Assembly: GCA_029561555.1 (NCBI GenBank) | Contig: JAKQXH010000029.1 | Coordinates: 1 to 36,592 of the forward strand | Length of the DNA stretch: 36,592 nucleotides | Source of the DNA: Candidatus Omnitrophota bacterium | Lineage (GTDB): Bacteria; Omnitrophota; Omnitrophia; Omnitrophales; Omnitrophaceae | Direction: 5' to 3' | The notes under the pieces: model-generated | Told to the model about the DNA's origin: nothing | Databases searched by the model: none | The model's input: only the letters and a program-made list of their open reading frames with translations | Translations under genes and position numbers: made by a program | In this document: one piece after another, positions 1 through 7,547 of the stretch | Position numbering within the stretch: the stretch's first letter is position 1 | Layout: every line of letters begins with the position of its first letter

Positions 1-1
1 G

Positions 2-268
2 TCGGGCAAGTGGTTTTTGCTGATCGCGATTTATTTCAATCTGGGCCTTGCGGTTTTCAATCTGATTCCGATTCCTCCTTTGGACGGGGCGAGAGTGCTG
101 ACGGGATTGCTTCCGATCCGGTTTGCCCGGGAGTATGTGAGGTTGGAGCGTTTCGGTTTTTGGATTATACTGGCTTTGGTTTGGTTCGGGGCGGTTTGGC
201 GGGTTGTTATCCCCTTGATTAATTTTTTCTGTATGCTGCTCGGAGTTCCGCAAATCCGTTTGGCTTGA
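2..268 (+). CDS. Site-2 protease (M50 family) membrane metalloprotease, C-terminal end only
   Basis: The reading frame is open from base 2, so this is the 3' end of a gene that starts before the window. The ATG/TTG starts in the ORF track are internal. The visible part is very hydrophobic and carries NLIPIPPLDGARVL, the M50 motif in which an Asp supplies the third zinc ligand. The HExxH half must lie upstream. A second hydrophobic helix (FGFWIILALVWFGAVW) follows, and the protein ends shortly after, typical of the short single-domain bacterial S2P type without PDZ. Family members cut substrates within the membrane. The target here is unknown. A gap of 46 bp separates it from mtnA. Confidence 0.85.
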   Translation, partial: SGKWFLLIAIYFNLGLAVFNLIPIPPLDGARVLTGLLPIRFAREYVRLERFGFWIILALVWFGAVWRVVIPLINFFCMLLGVPQIRLA

Positions 269-314
269 CGGCCTTTGAGTGCGGAATATTCGATAAGAAA
301 AGGAGTCTTGGCGC

Positions 315-1379
315 ATGAAGAGACGATTTGAAACGTTGAGATGGAAAAAGAACTATCTGGAGCTACTTGACCAGACAAAACTTCCCGCGAAAGTCATTTA
401 TCTTCGATGCCGTACTGAGGACGATGTCTGGCGGGCGATCCGGACCATGAAGGTGCGCGGTGCTCCTGCGATTGGGGTGGCCGCCGCTTATGGCGCCGCA
501 CTTGGCGCGGAGAGGATCAAGGCCCCGGACCGAAAGCGGTTTTTGCAGCGGTTTAGCCGGTTGATTTGCAAGTTGGCATCGGCACGACCTACGGCGAGGA
601 ATTTATTCAGCGCTTTGGAACAAGTTGAACGGGCCGTTCGGAAAAGTTCGGCTGTTTATGTGGAAGATTTGAAAAAGGTGGTTCGTTGCGAAGCTGAACG
701 GTTTGATCGGAAGGATAGATGCTTGTGCGAAGCGATTGGCCGCTTTGGGGAAAAGCTTTTTAAGAGCGGTGATACGGTTTTAACGCATTGTAACGCGGGC
801 GCGTTGGCGACGGCGGGAATTGGGACGGCCTTAGGGGTACTGTACACAGCGGCAAAGCGCGGAAAAAAGCTCAAAGTTTTTGCCGATGAAACGCGGCCTT
901 TTCTACAAGGCGCCCGCCTCACCGCTTGGGAGCTTCAGGCAAACGGTCTGGATGTGACGTTGATTTGCGATAATATGGCAGGATTTGTGATGCGAAACGG
1001 GTTGATTGATAAAGTGATCGTAGGGGCGGACCGGATTGCCCGGAACGGCGATACGGCCAATAAAATAGGAACCTACATGGTGGCGGAACTTGCGAGGAAG
1101 AACCGGATTCCGTTTTATGTGGCTGCCCCGACCACCACATTTGATTTTTCGTTGAAGGACGGGAGAGGGATAGAAATCGAGATCCGATCCGGAGGCGAAG
1201 TCTACTCGGCTTTTGACGGGGGCATCGCCCCTCGAGGGGTTAAGATTTACAATCCCGCGTTTGATGTTACGCCTCATGAATTGATCAGCGGAATCATTAC
1301 GGAGAAAGGCGTGGTTTTTAATCCCGACGAGAGGAAGCTTAAGCGATTGGGGAAATTTCTTCGAAAGGGCGATGAATAA
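315..1379 (+). CDS. mtnA: S-methyl-5-thioribose-1-phosphate isomerase
   Basis: This enzyme interconverts methylthioribose-1-phosphate and methylthioribulose-1-phosphate in the methionine salvage pathway (aIF-2B-like fold, cytoplasmic). The 354-aa length is normal. RGAPAIGVAAAYG lies near the N-terminus, THCNAGALAT contains the likely catalytic Cys159, and VGADRIARNGD contains the likely catalytic Asp239. The positions match the known Cys/Asp pair of the Bacillus enzyme within one residue. An AAGGAG ribosome binding site lies upstream of the ATG. No other salvage gene is in the window, so the enzyme may act with distant genes or in a related 5-deoxyribose shunt. Its last 8 bp overlap thiL. Confidence 0.93.
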   Translation: MKRRFETLRWKKNYLELLDQTKLPAKVIYLRCRTEDDVWRAIRTMKVRGAPAIGVAAAYGAALGAERIKAPDRKRFLQRFSRLICKLASARPTARNLFSALEQVERAVRKSSAVYVEDLKKVVRCEAERFDRKDRCLCEAIGRFGEKLFKSGDTVLTHCNAGALATAGIGTALGVLYTAAKRGKKLKVFADETRPFLQGARLTAWELQANGLDVTLICDNMAGFVMRNGLIDKVIVGADRIARNGDTANKIGTYMVAELARKNRIPFYVAAPTTTFDFSLKDGRGIEIEIRSGGEVYSAFDGGIAPRGVKIYNPAFDVTPHELISGIITEKGVVFNPDERKLKRLGKFLRKGDE

Positions 1380-2322
1380 AAAACTTTTGCTGAAAGATGC
1401 GGGAGAGGAAGGCCTGATCCGGCGGCTGCGGATGTTTTTCCCGCCTTGTCCGCGGATTCCCATGGGGATCGGCGATGACACGGCCGTTCTTCCATATACG
1501 CGCCAGGCGTATTTACTTTTCACGACGGATGCTTCGGTGGACGGAATTGATTTCCGTCTGGCCAAAATCGGGCCGGAGGCAATTGGACGGAAGGTTTTGG
1601 CGCAGAATTTAAGTGACATCGCCGCCATGGGCGGGATCCCTTTGTATGGGGTCATGACGCTCGGCGTTCCGCCGTCTTTTCCGGTTGATTTTGTGGAAGA
1701 GTTTTATGCGGGAGTGAAGAAACTTTCCCGCCGCTTCAATATGAAAATTGTGGGCGGAGATTTTTCCCGTTCAAAAGTTTTTTTCGCTTCTTGTGCGTTG
1801 ATCGGAGCGGTTGAGAAAAAATACGCGGTATTCAGAAAAAATGCCAGAACGGGGGATTTTATCTTTGTCACCGGTACGCTGGGAGGTTCTATTCTGGGAC
1901 GGCATTTTTGCTTTGCCCCTAGGATACGGGAAGCACGCTTCTTGGTCCGGAAATTCAGGCCTCACGCCATGATTGATGTTTCGGACGGTCTGACCCGCGA
2001 TTTGGGACATTTGCTCGACGAAAGCGGGAAGAGCGCCGTTTTATACGCCGACCGGATTCCGGTATCGGAAGCCGCGAAGGTTCTTGCCCGGAAAACGGGA
2101 AAAAAACCTCTTGAACACGCGCTTGGAGACGGGGAAGATTTTGAGCTTTTGTTTACGGTTTCTCCGGGTGATGGAAAGAAACTAATGGCTTTGAAGAAAG
2201 TGGCCGGAACGGCGGTTCACTTTATCGGAAGGGTCCGGAAAGGAAAGGGGCTTTTTATTCAATCGTCCGAGAAATCTCTTGAAAGGAAAAGGATCCCGTG
2301 CAAAGGCTTCAGCCATTTTTGA
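1372..2322 (+). CDS. thiL: Thiamine-monophosphate kinase
   Basis: ThiL phosphorylates thiamine phosphate to thiamine diphosphate using ATP (AIR-synthase/PurM-like fold). Family motifs appear in order: GIGDDTAVL near residue 30, TTDASVDGIDF, QNLSDIAAMGG, GGDFSRS, IDVSDGLTRDL in the C-terminal half and GDGEDFELLFTV near the end. The Asp-rich motifs bind Mg and nucleotide. The 316-aa length is usual. The ATG overlaps the mtnA stop region and is preceded by GAAAGGG, suggesting translational coupling. No other thiamine gene is nearby, so the link to its neighbours looks positional rather than metabolic. Confidence 0.93.
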   Translation: MNKKLLLKDAGEEGLIRRLRMFFPPCPRIPMGIGDDTAVLPYTRQAYLLFTTDASVDGIDFRLAKIGPEAIGRKVLAQNLSDIAAMGGIPLYGVMTLGVPPSFPVDFVEEFYAGVKKLSRRFNMKIVGGDFSRSKVFFASCALIGAVEKKYAVFRKNARTGDFIFVTGTLGGSILGRHFCFAPRIREARFLVRKFRPHAMIDVSDGLTRDLGHLLDESGKSAVLYADRIPVSEAAKVLARKTGKKPLEHALGDGEDFELLFTVSPGDGKKLMALKKVAGTAVHFIGRVRKGKGLFIQSSEKSLERKRIPCKGFSHF

Positions 2323-2759
2323 TCACCTGTTCCGCCCTGCAGACCGTTGAAGCCGGGAAGGCGCTCGGGAAGAAACTGTCTCCGGGGCAAGTTTTGGCGC
2401 TTGTCGGTACACTCGGAAGCGGAAAGACCACATTTGTGAAAGGTTTGGCCGCCGGATTGGGCATGAAAGACACGGATGAGGTGACCAGTCCGACTTTTGT
2501 TTTGCTTCACCGGTATTCGACGAAATATCCTTTGTTTCATCTGGATCTTTACCGGCTGGAAGGTCTGAACGACGTTGAAGAAATCGGATGGGACGATTTG
2601 CTCGCTTCCGGCGGTATCGTCGCGGTGGAATGGGCAAAGAAAATAGACGGCTATCTTCCCAAGGAATACTTGGAAATCCGTTTCCGATTCAAGAGCGAAA
2701 ACGAACGGGAAATTTCCTTTCATCCGCACGGTGCGACCTACCGCAATTTAGTGAAGTAA
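2298..2759 (+). CDS. tsaE: tRNA t6A37 threonylcarbamoyltransferase complex ATPase TsaE
   Basis: TsaE is the small P-loop ATPase that drives the TsaB-TsaD-TsaE complex making N6-threonylcarbamoyladenosine at position 37 of ANN-decoding tRNAs. Its Walker A motif GTLGSGKTTF has the lysine at residue 43. TSPTFVLLHRY, FHLDLYRL and VAVEWAKKI are the other conserved blocks. The length of 153 aa is normal. The start is a GTG inside the end of thiL (25-bp overlap), supported by the purine-rich AAAGGAAAAGG just upstream. The partner tsaB follows after 52 bp. tsaD and tsaC are not in the window. Confidence 0.93.
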   Translation: MQRLQPFLITCSALQTVEAGKALGKKLSPGQVLALVGTLGSGKTTFVKGLAAGLGMKDTDEVTSPTFVLLHRYSTKYPLFHLDLYRLEGLNDVEEIGWDDLLASGGIVAVEWAKKIDGYLPKEYLEIRFRFKSENEREISFHPHGATYRNLVK

Positions 2760-2811
2760 CCCGGTTTTCCCCGTTTCTAATTTCTTGAAGTTTTGAATCA
2801 GAAGTCTTAAG

Positions 2812-3567
2812 ATGAGCGCTGCAGATATGAAACTCCGGACGAAAACAGAAGAAACTCATGGCCTGAATGTTCTGGCGTTTGACACCAGCAGCCCGGTATT
2901 GACGGTTTCCTGCGTCCGGTGTGACGGAATCCGTTCCGAAGCGAATTTGACGGGGCCTTATCAGCATTCCGAGAATTTGTTTTCGCTGATCGATCATTGC
3001 CTGAAATGCCTTAAACTGGATTTACGCGAGATCGATGCATTCGGGATCGGCATGGGCCCCGGCTCTTTTACGGGACTGAGAATCGGCTTTTCCTGTCTGA
3101 AGGGCTTTGCGCTTGCGTGTGGCAGGCCTCTGTACGGGATTTCCAGCCTGGATTTGATTGCCGAGGGAGTCCCCGCGGGCATCGGACGGCTTGCGGTGAT
3201 CGTGAACGCTCGCCGCGAGAGAATTTACTGCGCGTTTTTCCGGTCCCGGGACGGCGTTTTTGAACGAGAATCCCCTGAGGACGAAGTTTTGAGTATTCAT
3301 GATTTAAAAGAAAAAACGAGAGGCGAGATTGCTTTTACGGGAGACGCGCTTCTTGAATACGGAGATGCGCTTCGTTCAGGAAATCCTGCCGCGCGGTTTC
3401 TTGAGGGGAAATTCTGGTATCCGCGCATTGAGCCTTTAGTTCGGATGATTCAGAGCCGATCTAAGAGGATGAAGCCATTGGATCTTGAAAGTCTGAAACC
3501 GCAATATTTGCGCCTTTCCGAGGCGGAGGAGAAGCTGCGTGCAAAACGAGTTCTCACAAACGCTTAA
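2812..3567 (+). CDS. tsaB: tRNA t6A37 threonylcarbamoyltransferase complex subunit TsaB
   Basis: TsaB is an inactive ASKHA-fold paralogue that scaffolds TsaD and recruits TsaE. VLAFDTSSPVLTVS is the N-terminal phosphate-1-like strand. GMGPGSFTGLRIG is the signature loop around residues 80-90, and IVNARRERIYCAFF is also typical. The 251-aa length is slightly long because of a charged N-terminal stretch before the first strand. The start could also be the ATG at 2827, since neither has a good Shine-Dalgarno sequence. It follows tsaE and overlaps alr by 29 bp. Confidence 0.92.
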   Translation: MSAADMKLRTKTEETHGLNVLAFDTSSPVLTVSCVRCDGIRSEANLTGPYQHSENLFSLIDHCLKCLKLDLREIDAFGIGMGPGSFTGLRIGFSCLKGFALACGRPLYGISSLDLIAEGVPAGIGRLAVIVNARRERIYCAFFRSRDGVFERESPEDEVLSIHDLKEKTRGEIAFTGDALLEYGDALRSGNPAARFLEGKFWYPRIEPLVRMIQSRSKRMKPLDLESLKPQYLRLSEAEEKLRAKRVLTNA

Positions 3568-4681
3568 AGGGGGCAAGCTGACCCATCCCCTTCAATGGAT
3601 CGAAATCCATTTGGGAAATCTTAAGGATAATCTGAGAATGCTGAGGGCCTTCCTGGGGGATGACGCGTCGATTATGGCGGTGGTAAAGGCCAATGCATAC
3701 GGGCACGGACTGATTCCGGTTTCCCGCGCCCTTACGGAATTGGTCGATTGGTTTGGCGTCGCGAGCTTGGAGGAAGCGATCGCTCTCCGGAAAGACGGGA
3801 TTTCTCATCCGATTCTTCTGTTCGGGCATACTCCCGTGGATCATGTCAAGAAAGCCTTGGAATGGGATCTGACTCTCAGTGTTTCGGATATGGAATACGG
3901 GACGTGGATTGACGAAGAGGCTTCCCGGCACGGGCTGAAGGCAAAAGTACACGTGAAAGTGGATACGGGCATGGGCCGGTTCGGTTTTGTGGGTGAGGAC
4001 GCCGAAGGGAAAATTCTCCAGCTTGCGAAATTCTCCAATCTTGAGGTTGAGGGTCTCTACACGCATTTTCCGCAATCGGAAATCAAAGAGGACCTTTTTA
4101 CCCGTGAACAGATAGAAAACCTTTCGCAGTTGCGGGAAAGGTTGCGGCGACAGGGGCTTCAATTTAAATGGGTTCACGCGTCAAACAGCGCGGCAATCGT
4201 TAATTATCCCCAGTCGCATTTTAATTTGGTCCGGCCGGGACTGATGTTATACGGAATTTACCCGGATCCATTGCTGCATAAGGAGATTTCCCTGAAACCG
4301 GTTTTGTCGCTGAAGGCCAAATGGGCTTGCATTAAAAACATTAAACGCGGAGAGTCCGTGGGCTATGGACGGGCGTATATCGCGCCGCGGGACACGATGA
4401 TCGGAATTTTGCCGGTCGGATACAGTTACGGTTATTTGTGGCGGCTGACCAATAAAGGGAAGATCCTTTTCGGCGACAAAATGTATCCGATTGTCGGCAG
4501 GGTTTCCATGGATTATATTGCCGTTGATTTAGGGCTTGAAAGCGGTGCGGCGGTCGGCGAAACGGCGGTTCTAATCGGTGCCGGGCTTCGGGCGGAGGAT
4601 TTGGCAAAAGACGCCGGGTCTATCCCCTATGAAATTGTCACTCGTCTTTCCCCCACGATCGAACGCTTTTACATCAATTGA
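3539..4681 (+). CDS. alr: Alanine racemase
   Basis: This PLP enzyme converts L- to D-alanine for peptidoglycan, which implies a cell wall. AVVKANAYGHG places the PLP-binding lysine at residue 50, and SVGYGRAY carries the second catalytic base Tyr276. GTGMGRFG, THFPQS, NSAAI, RPGLMLYG and GRVSMDYIAVD are further family blocks. The 380-aa length is standard (TIM barrel plus C-terminal beta domain). The GTG start lies inside tsaB and is preceded by GGCGGAGGAG, a strong ribosome binding site, so the 29-bp overlap is believable. Confidence 0.94.
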   Translation: MQNEFSQTLKGGKLTHPLQWIEIHLGNLKDNLRMLRAFLGDDASIMAVVKANAYGHGLIPVSRALTELVDWFGVASLEEAIALRKDGISHPILLFGHTPVDHVKKALEWDLTLSVSDMEYGTWIDEEASRHGLKAKVHVKVDTGMGRFGFVGEDAEGKILQLAKFSNLEVEGLYTHFPQSEIKEDLFTREQIENLSQLRERLRRQGLQFKWVHASNSAAIVNYPQSHFNLVRPGLMLYGIYPDPLLHKEISLKPVLSLKAKWACIKNIKRGESVGYGRAYIAPRDTMIGILPVGYSYGYLWRLTNKGKILFGDKMYPIVGRVSMDYIAVDLGLESGAAVGETAVLIGAGLRAEDLAKDAGSIPYEIVTRLSPTIERFYIN

Positions 4682-4703
4682 TATTCCTTTTTTTGAGGCA
4701 TGT

Positions 4704-5264
4704 GTGCGATACCGAATCCATCAATTTCGAACGCTGACTTCCACCAATGATTTTGCGCTGAAGTTGGGAGCGGCGGGCGCGGAAGAGGGGCTGATTATCC
4801 GTACGGATTTTCAATCCAGGGGGCGAGGGCGGTATTCCCGGGAATGGATTTCGGAGGAAAGGAAAAATCTTCTTTTTACTTTACTGATTCGACCGAGAAT
4901 CCGCGCCAATCAAGCGGCCTTATTGACTCATGTAGCCGCCGTTTCCGTGAGAGAGGGAATTGAACGGATTTATCCTGAAATAAAGTGCGCGTTAAAAAAG
5001 CCGAATGATGTCTTGATTCGGGGAAAAAAGGTCTGCGGAATATTAGTCGAAAGCCGCACGATGTCCGATTGGATTGATTTTGCGGCTATCGGAATAGGGA
5101 TTAATACGGATTACTATCCGCTATCTTTGGCGGAATATGCAACGTCGATTTCAAAAGAAATAAATCGAAAAACGGAGAAAGAAGCCGTTTTCGATGCTAT
5201 AATCAAGGAAATTAGCCTGAAATACGATGAAATGTTCTCGAAATTCACTTACGGTTCAGAATAA
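4704..5264 (+). CDS. birA: Biotin-[acetyl-CoA carboxylase] ligase, short single-domain form
   Basis: This enzyme activates biotin as biotinyl-AMP and attaches it to a carboxylase carrier protein. TSTNDFA, GRGRYSREW, KKPNDVLIRGKKVCGILVES and GIGIN are the order of blocks in the BPL/LPL catalytic fold. The ORF-track start at 4578 would add 42 unlike residues overlapping alr. I prefer the GTG at 4704, which has GAGG five bases upstream and begins just before the family's first strand. At 186 aa it lacks the N-terminal helix-turn-helix of regulatory BirA, and the C-terminal SH3-like domain seems missing or very short. KWPND is here KKPND. The 3' part turns AT-rich. Confidence 0.85.
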   Translation: MRYRIHQFRTLTSTNDFALKLGAAGAEEGLIIRTDFQSRGRGRYSREWISEERKNLLFTLLIRPRIRANQAALLTHVAAVSVREGIERIYPEIKCALKKPNDVLIRGKKVCGILVESRTMSDWIDFAAIGIGINTDYYPLSLAEYATSISKEINRKTEKEAVFDAIIKEISLKYDEMFSKFTYGSE

Positions 5265-5313
5265 TGAATGCTTCAGAATTATTAATCCGTTCAATTTTAT
5301 AAGGTTTTAATTT

Positions 5314-6081
5314 ATGCGTAACCTAATATGGTTAATAGAGATAGGTAATTCAAGCATCTCGGTTGCCCGTAAATCGGGGAGGGATGCTGTTTTAATGAAA
5401 GTTTTTAGAAGTAACGATATCCCACTTTTGGCCAGTTTTATAATGAAAAGTGGTTCGAAATCATCAAATAAAGTAATTATAAGTTCAGTTTCTCCCAAAA
5501 CATCTAATTTTTTAATTAATCGACTGAATTCTTTTAAAAACTGTTCCTGCCTTGAAATCGGGAAGGATATCAGGTTTCGAATAGAATCTAAGTATTTTAA
5601 ATATAACAAGTTGGGTTTAGATCGGAAAATTAATGCGTTTGGGGCCTTGAAAATTTTAAAACCGCCTTTTTTGATATTTGATTTTGGAACAGCCACTACT
5701 ATTGACTATATATCGCCAAAGGGTGTTTTTGAAGGGGGGCTAATTTGTCCGGGAATCGATACTTCGCTGGAATGTATGAGCCGTTCGACTGCTTTATTGC
5801 CGCGTCCCGGTTTGAAACGTATTCGCTGTTTGGCTGGGCGCAGTACGGCAGAGGGAATGTTGGCCGGTGTTCTGCAGGGGTATGGAGCGATGGTGGACGG
5901 CTTGACGGATCGGTTCCGGCGGGAGTTTGGCGTGCCGCATATTAAAACTGTAGCTACGGGCGGACTAGTCGATATAATAAGCGGGTATTGCCGGAAATTT
6001 TATCATCAGGACCGTTTGCTCACATTGCGGTCGATGGCTTGGATTTACGAAGAATGGTTGAATGCCGGGAACGGCAAGTAG
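5314..6081 (+). CDS. coaX: Type III pantothenate kinase
   Basis: CoaX phosphorylates pantothenate in the first step of CoA synthesis (ASKHA fold, needs a monovalent cation). Blocks seen in order: LIEIGNSS (phosphate-1 loop), GLDRKINAFGA, FDFGTATTIDYI, GGLICPGI, GRSTAEGMLAGVLQGY and ATGGL. The 255-aa length is normal. The phosphate-1 motif normally reads DxGN but here has Glu at residue 9. The first half of the gene is strikingly AT-rich while the second half matches the rest of the window. The start ATG has only a weak AAGG upstream. Pairing with birA is common in other genomes (established knowledge). Confidence 0.88.
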   Translation: MRNLIWLIEIGNSSISVARKSGRDAVLMKVFRSNDIPLLASFIMKSGSKSSNKVIISSVSPKTSNFLINRLNSFKNCSCLEIGKDIRFRIESKYFKYNKLGLDRKINAFGALKILKPPFLIFDFGTATTIDYISPKGVFEGGLICPGIDTSLECMSRSTALLPRPGLKRIRCLAGRSTAEGMLAGVLQGYGAMVDGLTDRFRREFGVPHIKTVATGGLVDIISGYCRKFYHQDRLLTLRSMAWIYEEWLNAGNGK

Positions 6082-6123
6082 AATCGTTCTTTATGTTCAC
6101 CGCCTAAATCGGGAGCTTAAGAT

Positions 6124-6609
6124 ATGTCAATTGATGCCAATGTTGAAAACGCAACCAAATCCGGTCAACGCAGGAAAATTGTCGGGCTTTTAGTCAATAA
6201 AGCGCTGATCAAGCGTTATGTGTTTTTGGTGGTCGTGATCATGATGATTGCCTCGATTCTGATCGGGTTTATCATCAACCAAACGATCAAGCAAACTCTT
6301 GAGAATGAATCCCGGCGGGCTCAGAAAGTCGGCGTCTATGACGTTCTGATGAAGGTTAATAATGAACTCCTCGTAAGGGTTTTCTTCGTTCTTTTCCTGA
6401 GCGTGATCGTGACGGGAGTTGCCGGGATCATGTTTTTGCACCGAATCGCGGGGCCGATTTACCGGATCCGAAGTGTATTGAAAGCGATGGCGGACGGCAA
6501 AATCCCGAGAACGGATGTCAAGTTGAGGGAAGGGGATTTCTTCATGGAAGTGGCCGACGAGCTCAATCGCCTGATTCATAAGCTTCGCGCTAAGGAGCAG
6601 GGCGGCTAA
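6124..6609 (+). CDS. Small two-helix membrane protein with a HAMP domain and no output domain
   Basis: The 161-aa protein has a basic N-terminus, transmembrane helix 1 at about residues 31-52, a short loop of about 30 residues (extracytoplasmic by topology), transmembrane helix 2 at about 84-105, then a HAMP-like segment from HRIAGPIYRIRSVLKAM to ADELNRLI at 106-158. The helix-2/HAMP junction with its conserved Pro111 resembles the linkers of chemoreceptors and sensor kinases, but the protein stops right after HAMP. It could signal by pairing with another receptor or be a structural relic. Function unknown. GGGAGC lies upstream of the ATG. Confidence 0.75.
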   Translation: MSIDANVENATKSGQRRKIVGLLVNKALIKRYVFLVVVIMMIASILIGFIINQTIKQTLENESRRAQKVGVYDVLMKVNNELLVRVFFVLFLSVIVTGVAGIMFLHRIAGPIYRIRSVLKAMADGKIPRTDVKLREGDFFMEVADELNRLIHKLRAKEQGG

Positions 6610-6786
6610 CCTTCGTTTGAAGAAATTCACCGCTTTTTTGATTCCTCACCCTATTTTTTGAAGGTTTGCTATCCTTCCGTTTGAAGTGAAAGCTCCGAAA
6701 GTTTATGCCTACTTGAGCGGTTTTGATCGACTGTCTGATTCCACTTAAAAGTTAATCTGTTAGAACGTACGCTTTTAAAAAAGCGC

Positions 6787-6815
6787 TTTACAATTGTGAT
6801 TTTATCATGTACACT
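6787..6815 (+). promoter_or_regulatory. Predicted sigma-70 promoter of the sulfate assimilation operon
   Basis: TTTACA (-35) and TACACT (-10) are separated by 17 bp, ending 25 bp before the rrf2 start codon. The -35 box overlaps the 10-bp palindrome AAAGCGCTTT, a possible operator. The weak repeat GTAT-N7-ATAC lies just before the ATG. No other good promoter is visible before the sulfite reductase gene, so the operon probably starts here. Confidence 0.6.
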
Positions 6816-6840
6816 ACTTAGCAGGTATGGAAACTATACA

Positions 6841-7287
6841 ATGAAAATTTCATATAAAGCCGAATATGTTTTGAAAATAATGCTGGATTTAACGGAAAAT
6901 TATCCGGAGTCACTGGCTCATGTCGACGAAATAGCCAAGCGACAGCAAATCCCCAGAAAGTACTTGGAGCAAATCCTGCTTTTTCTTAAGAAAGGCGGGT
7001 TTCTGGAGAGTAAAAAAGGTCCGTTGGGCGGATATGCGCTTTCCCGGCCTCCCAAGGAGATTACCTTAGGGGAGGTTATCCGTTTTGTCGAAGGTCCTTT
7101 TCTCTCTTTTTCGTCGGCGAATTTTGCGACGGGCCGGCAGGCTTCTTTAATTAGAGGTGTGTTTACCGAAATCTGGCAGGAGATGAATGAAGCGATGTCG
7201 CAGGTTCTCGACCGCTATAGTTTCGAAGATTTGAAACAACATGTGTCCCGTCTCTGCGAAAAGCAGACTCTCACCTACCATATCTGA
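6841..7287 (+). CDS. Rrf2-family transcriptional regulator, CymR-like
   Basis: This 148-aa winged-helix protein starts MKISYKAEYVLKIMLDL and contains AKRQQIPRKYLEQIL (recognition helix region) and SKKGPLGGYALSRPP (wing), the Rrf2 hallmarks. The three clustered cysteines that bind an Fe-S cluster in IscR or NsrR are absent; the only Cys is near the C-terminus. That resembles CymR, the cysteine-responsive repressor of sulfur genes. It is first in an operon for sulfate reduction, so a role as autoregulated sulfur repressor is a good inference. I chose the ATG at 6841 because the track start at 6796 lies inside the promoter. Confidence 0.85.
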   Translation: MKISYKAEYVLKIMLDLTENYPESLAHVDEIAKRQQIPRKYLEQILLFLKKGGFLESKKGPLGGYALSRPPKEITLGEVIRFVEGPFLSFSSANFATGRQASLIRGVFTEIWQEMNEAMSQVLDRYSFEDLKQHVSRLCEKQTLTYHI

Positions 7288-7317
7288 TTCATTGAATTCT
7301 TTCGGGGGCGTTTAGAA

Positions 7318-7539
7318 ATGACGGAAAAACATTGGAGAAGTATCGCGAAAGCGGTTTCTTATCGCATTACGGGAACGATTACGACTATCGCGATTTCCTG
7401 GGTGATCACACGGACCTTTGCATTTGCGATTTCAATCGGGTTTGCGGACGTGGTCATTAAAGTTTTCGTTTACTACTTGCATGAGCGGGCCTGGAATAAT
7501 ATTCATGCGGGCCGGCATGCTCAGGATTATCAGATTTGA
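7318..7539 (+). CDS. DUF2061 small membrane protein
   Basis: The 73-aa protein has the DUF2061 pattern: AKAVSYRITGT near the N-terminus, a hydrophobic span (TTIAISWVITRTFAFAISIG) and ADVVIKVFVYYLHERAWNNI near the end. It probably has two membrane helices. The biochemical role is unknown. Members often sit beside or are fused to sulfate-activation genes (established genomic context), and here it sits between the Rrf2 regulator (30 bp) and cysH. A part in sulfate uptake or in anchoring the pathway is possible but unproven. Confidence 0.85.
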   Translation: MTEKHWRSIAKAVSYRITGTITTIAISWVITRTFAFAISIGFADVVIKVFVYYLHERAWNNIHAGRHAQDYQI

Positions 7540-7547
7540 GGTGTGAA

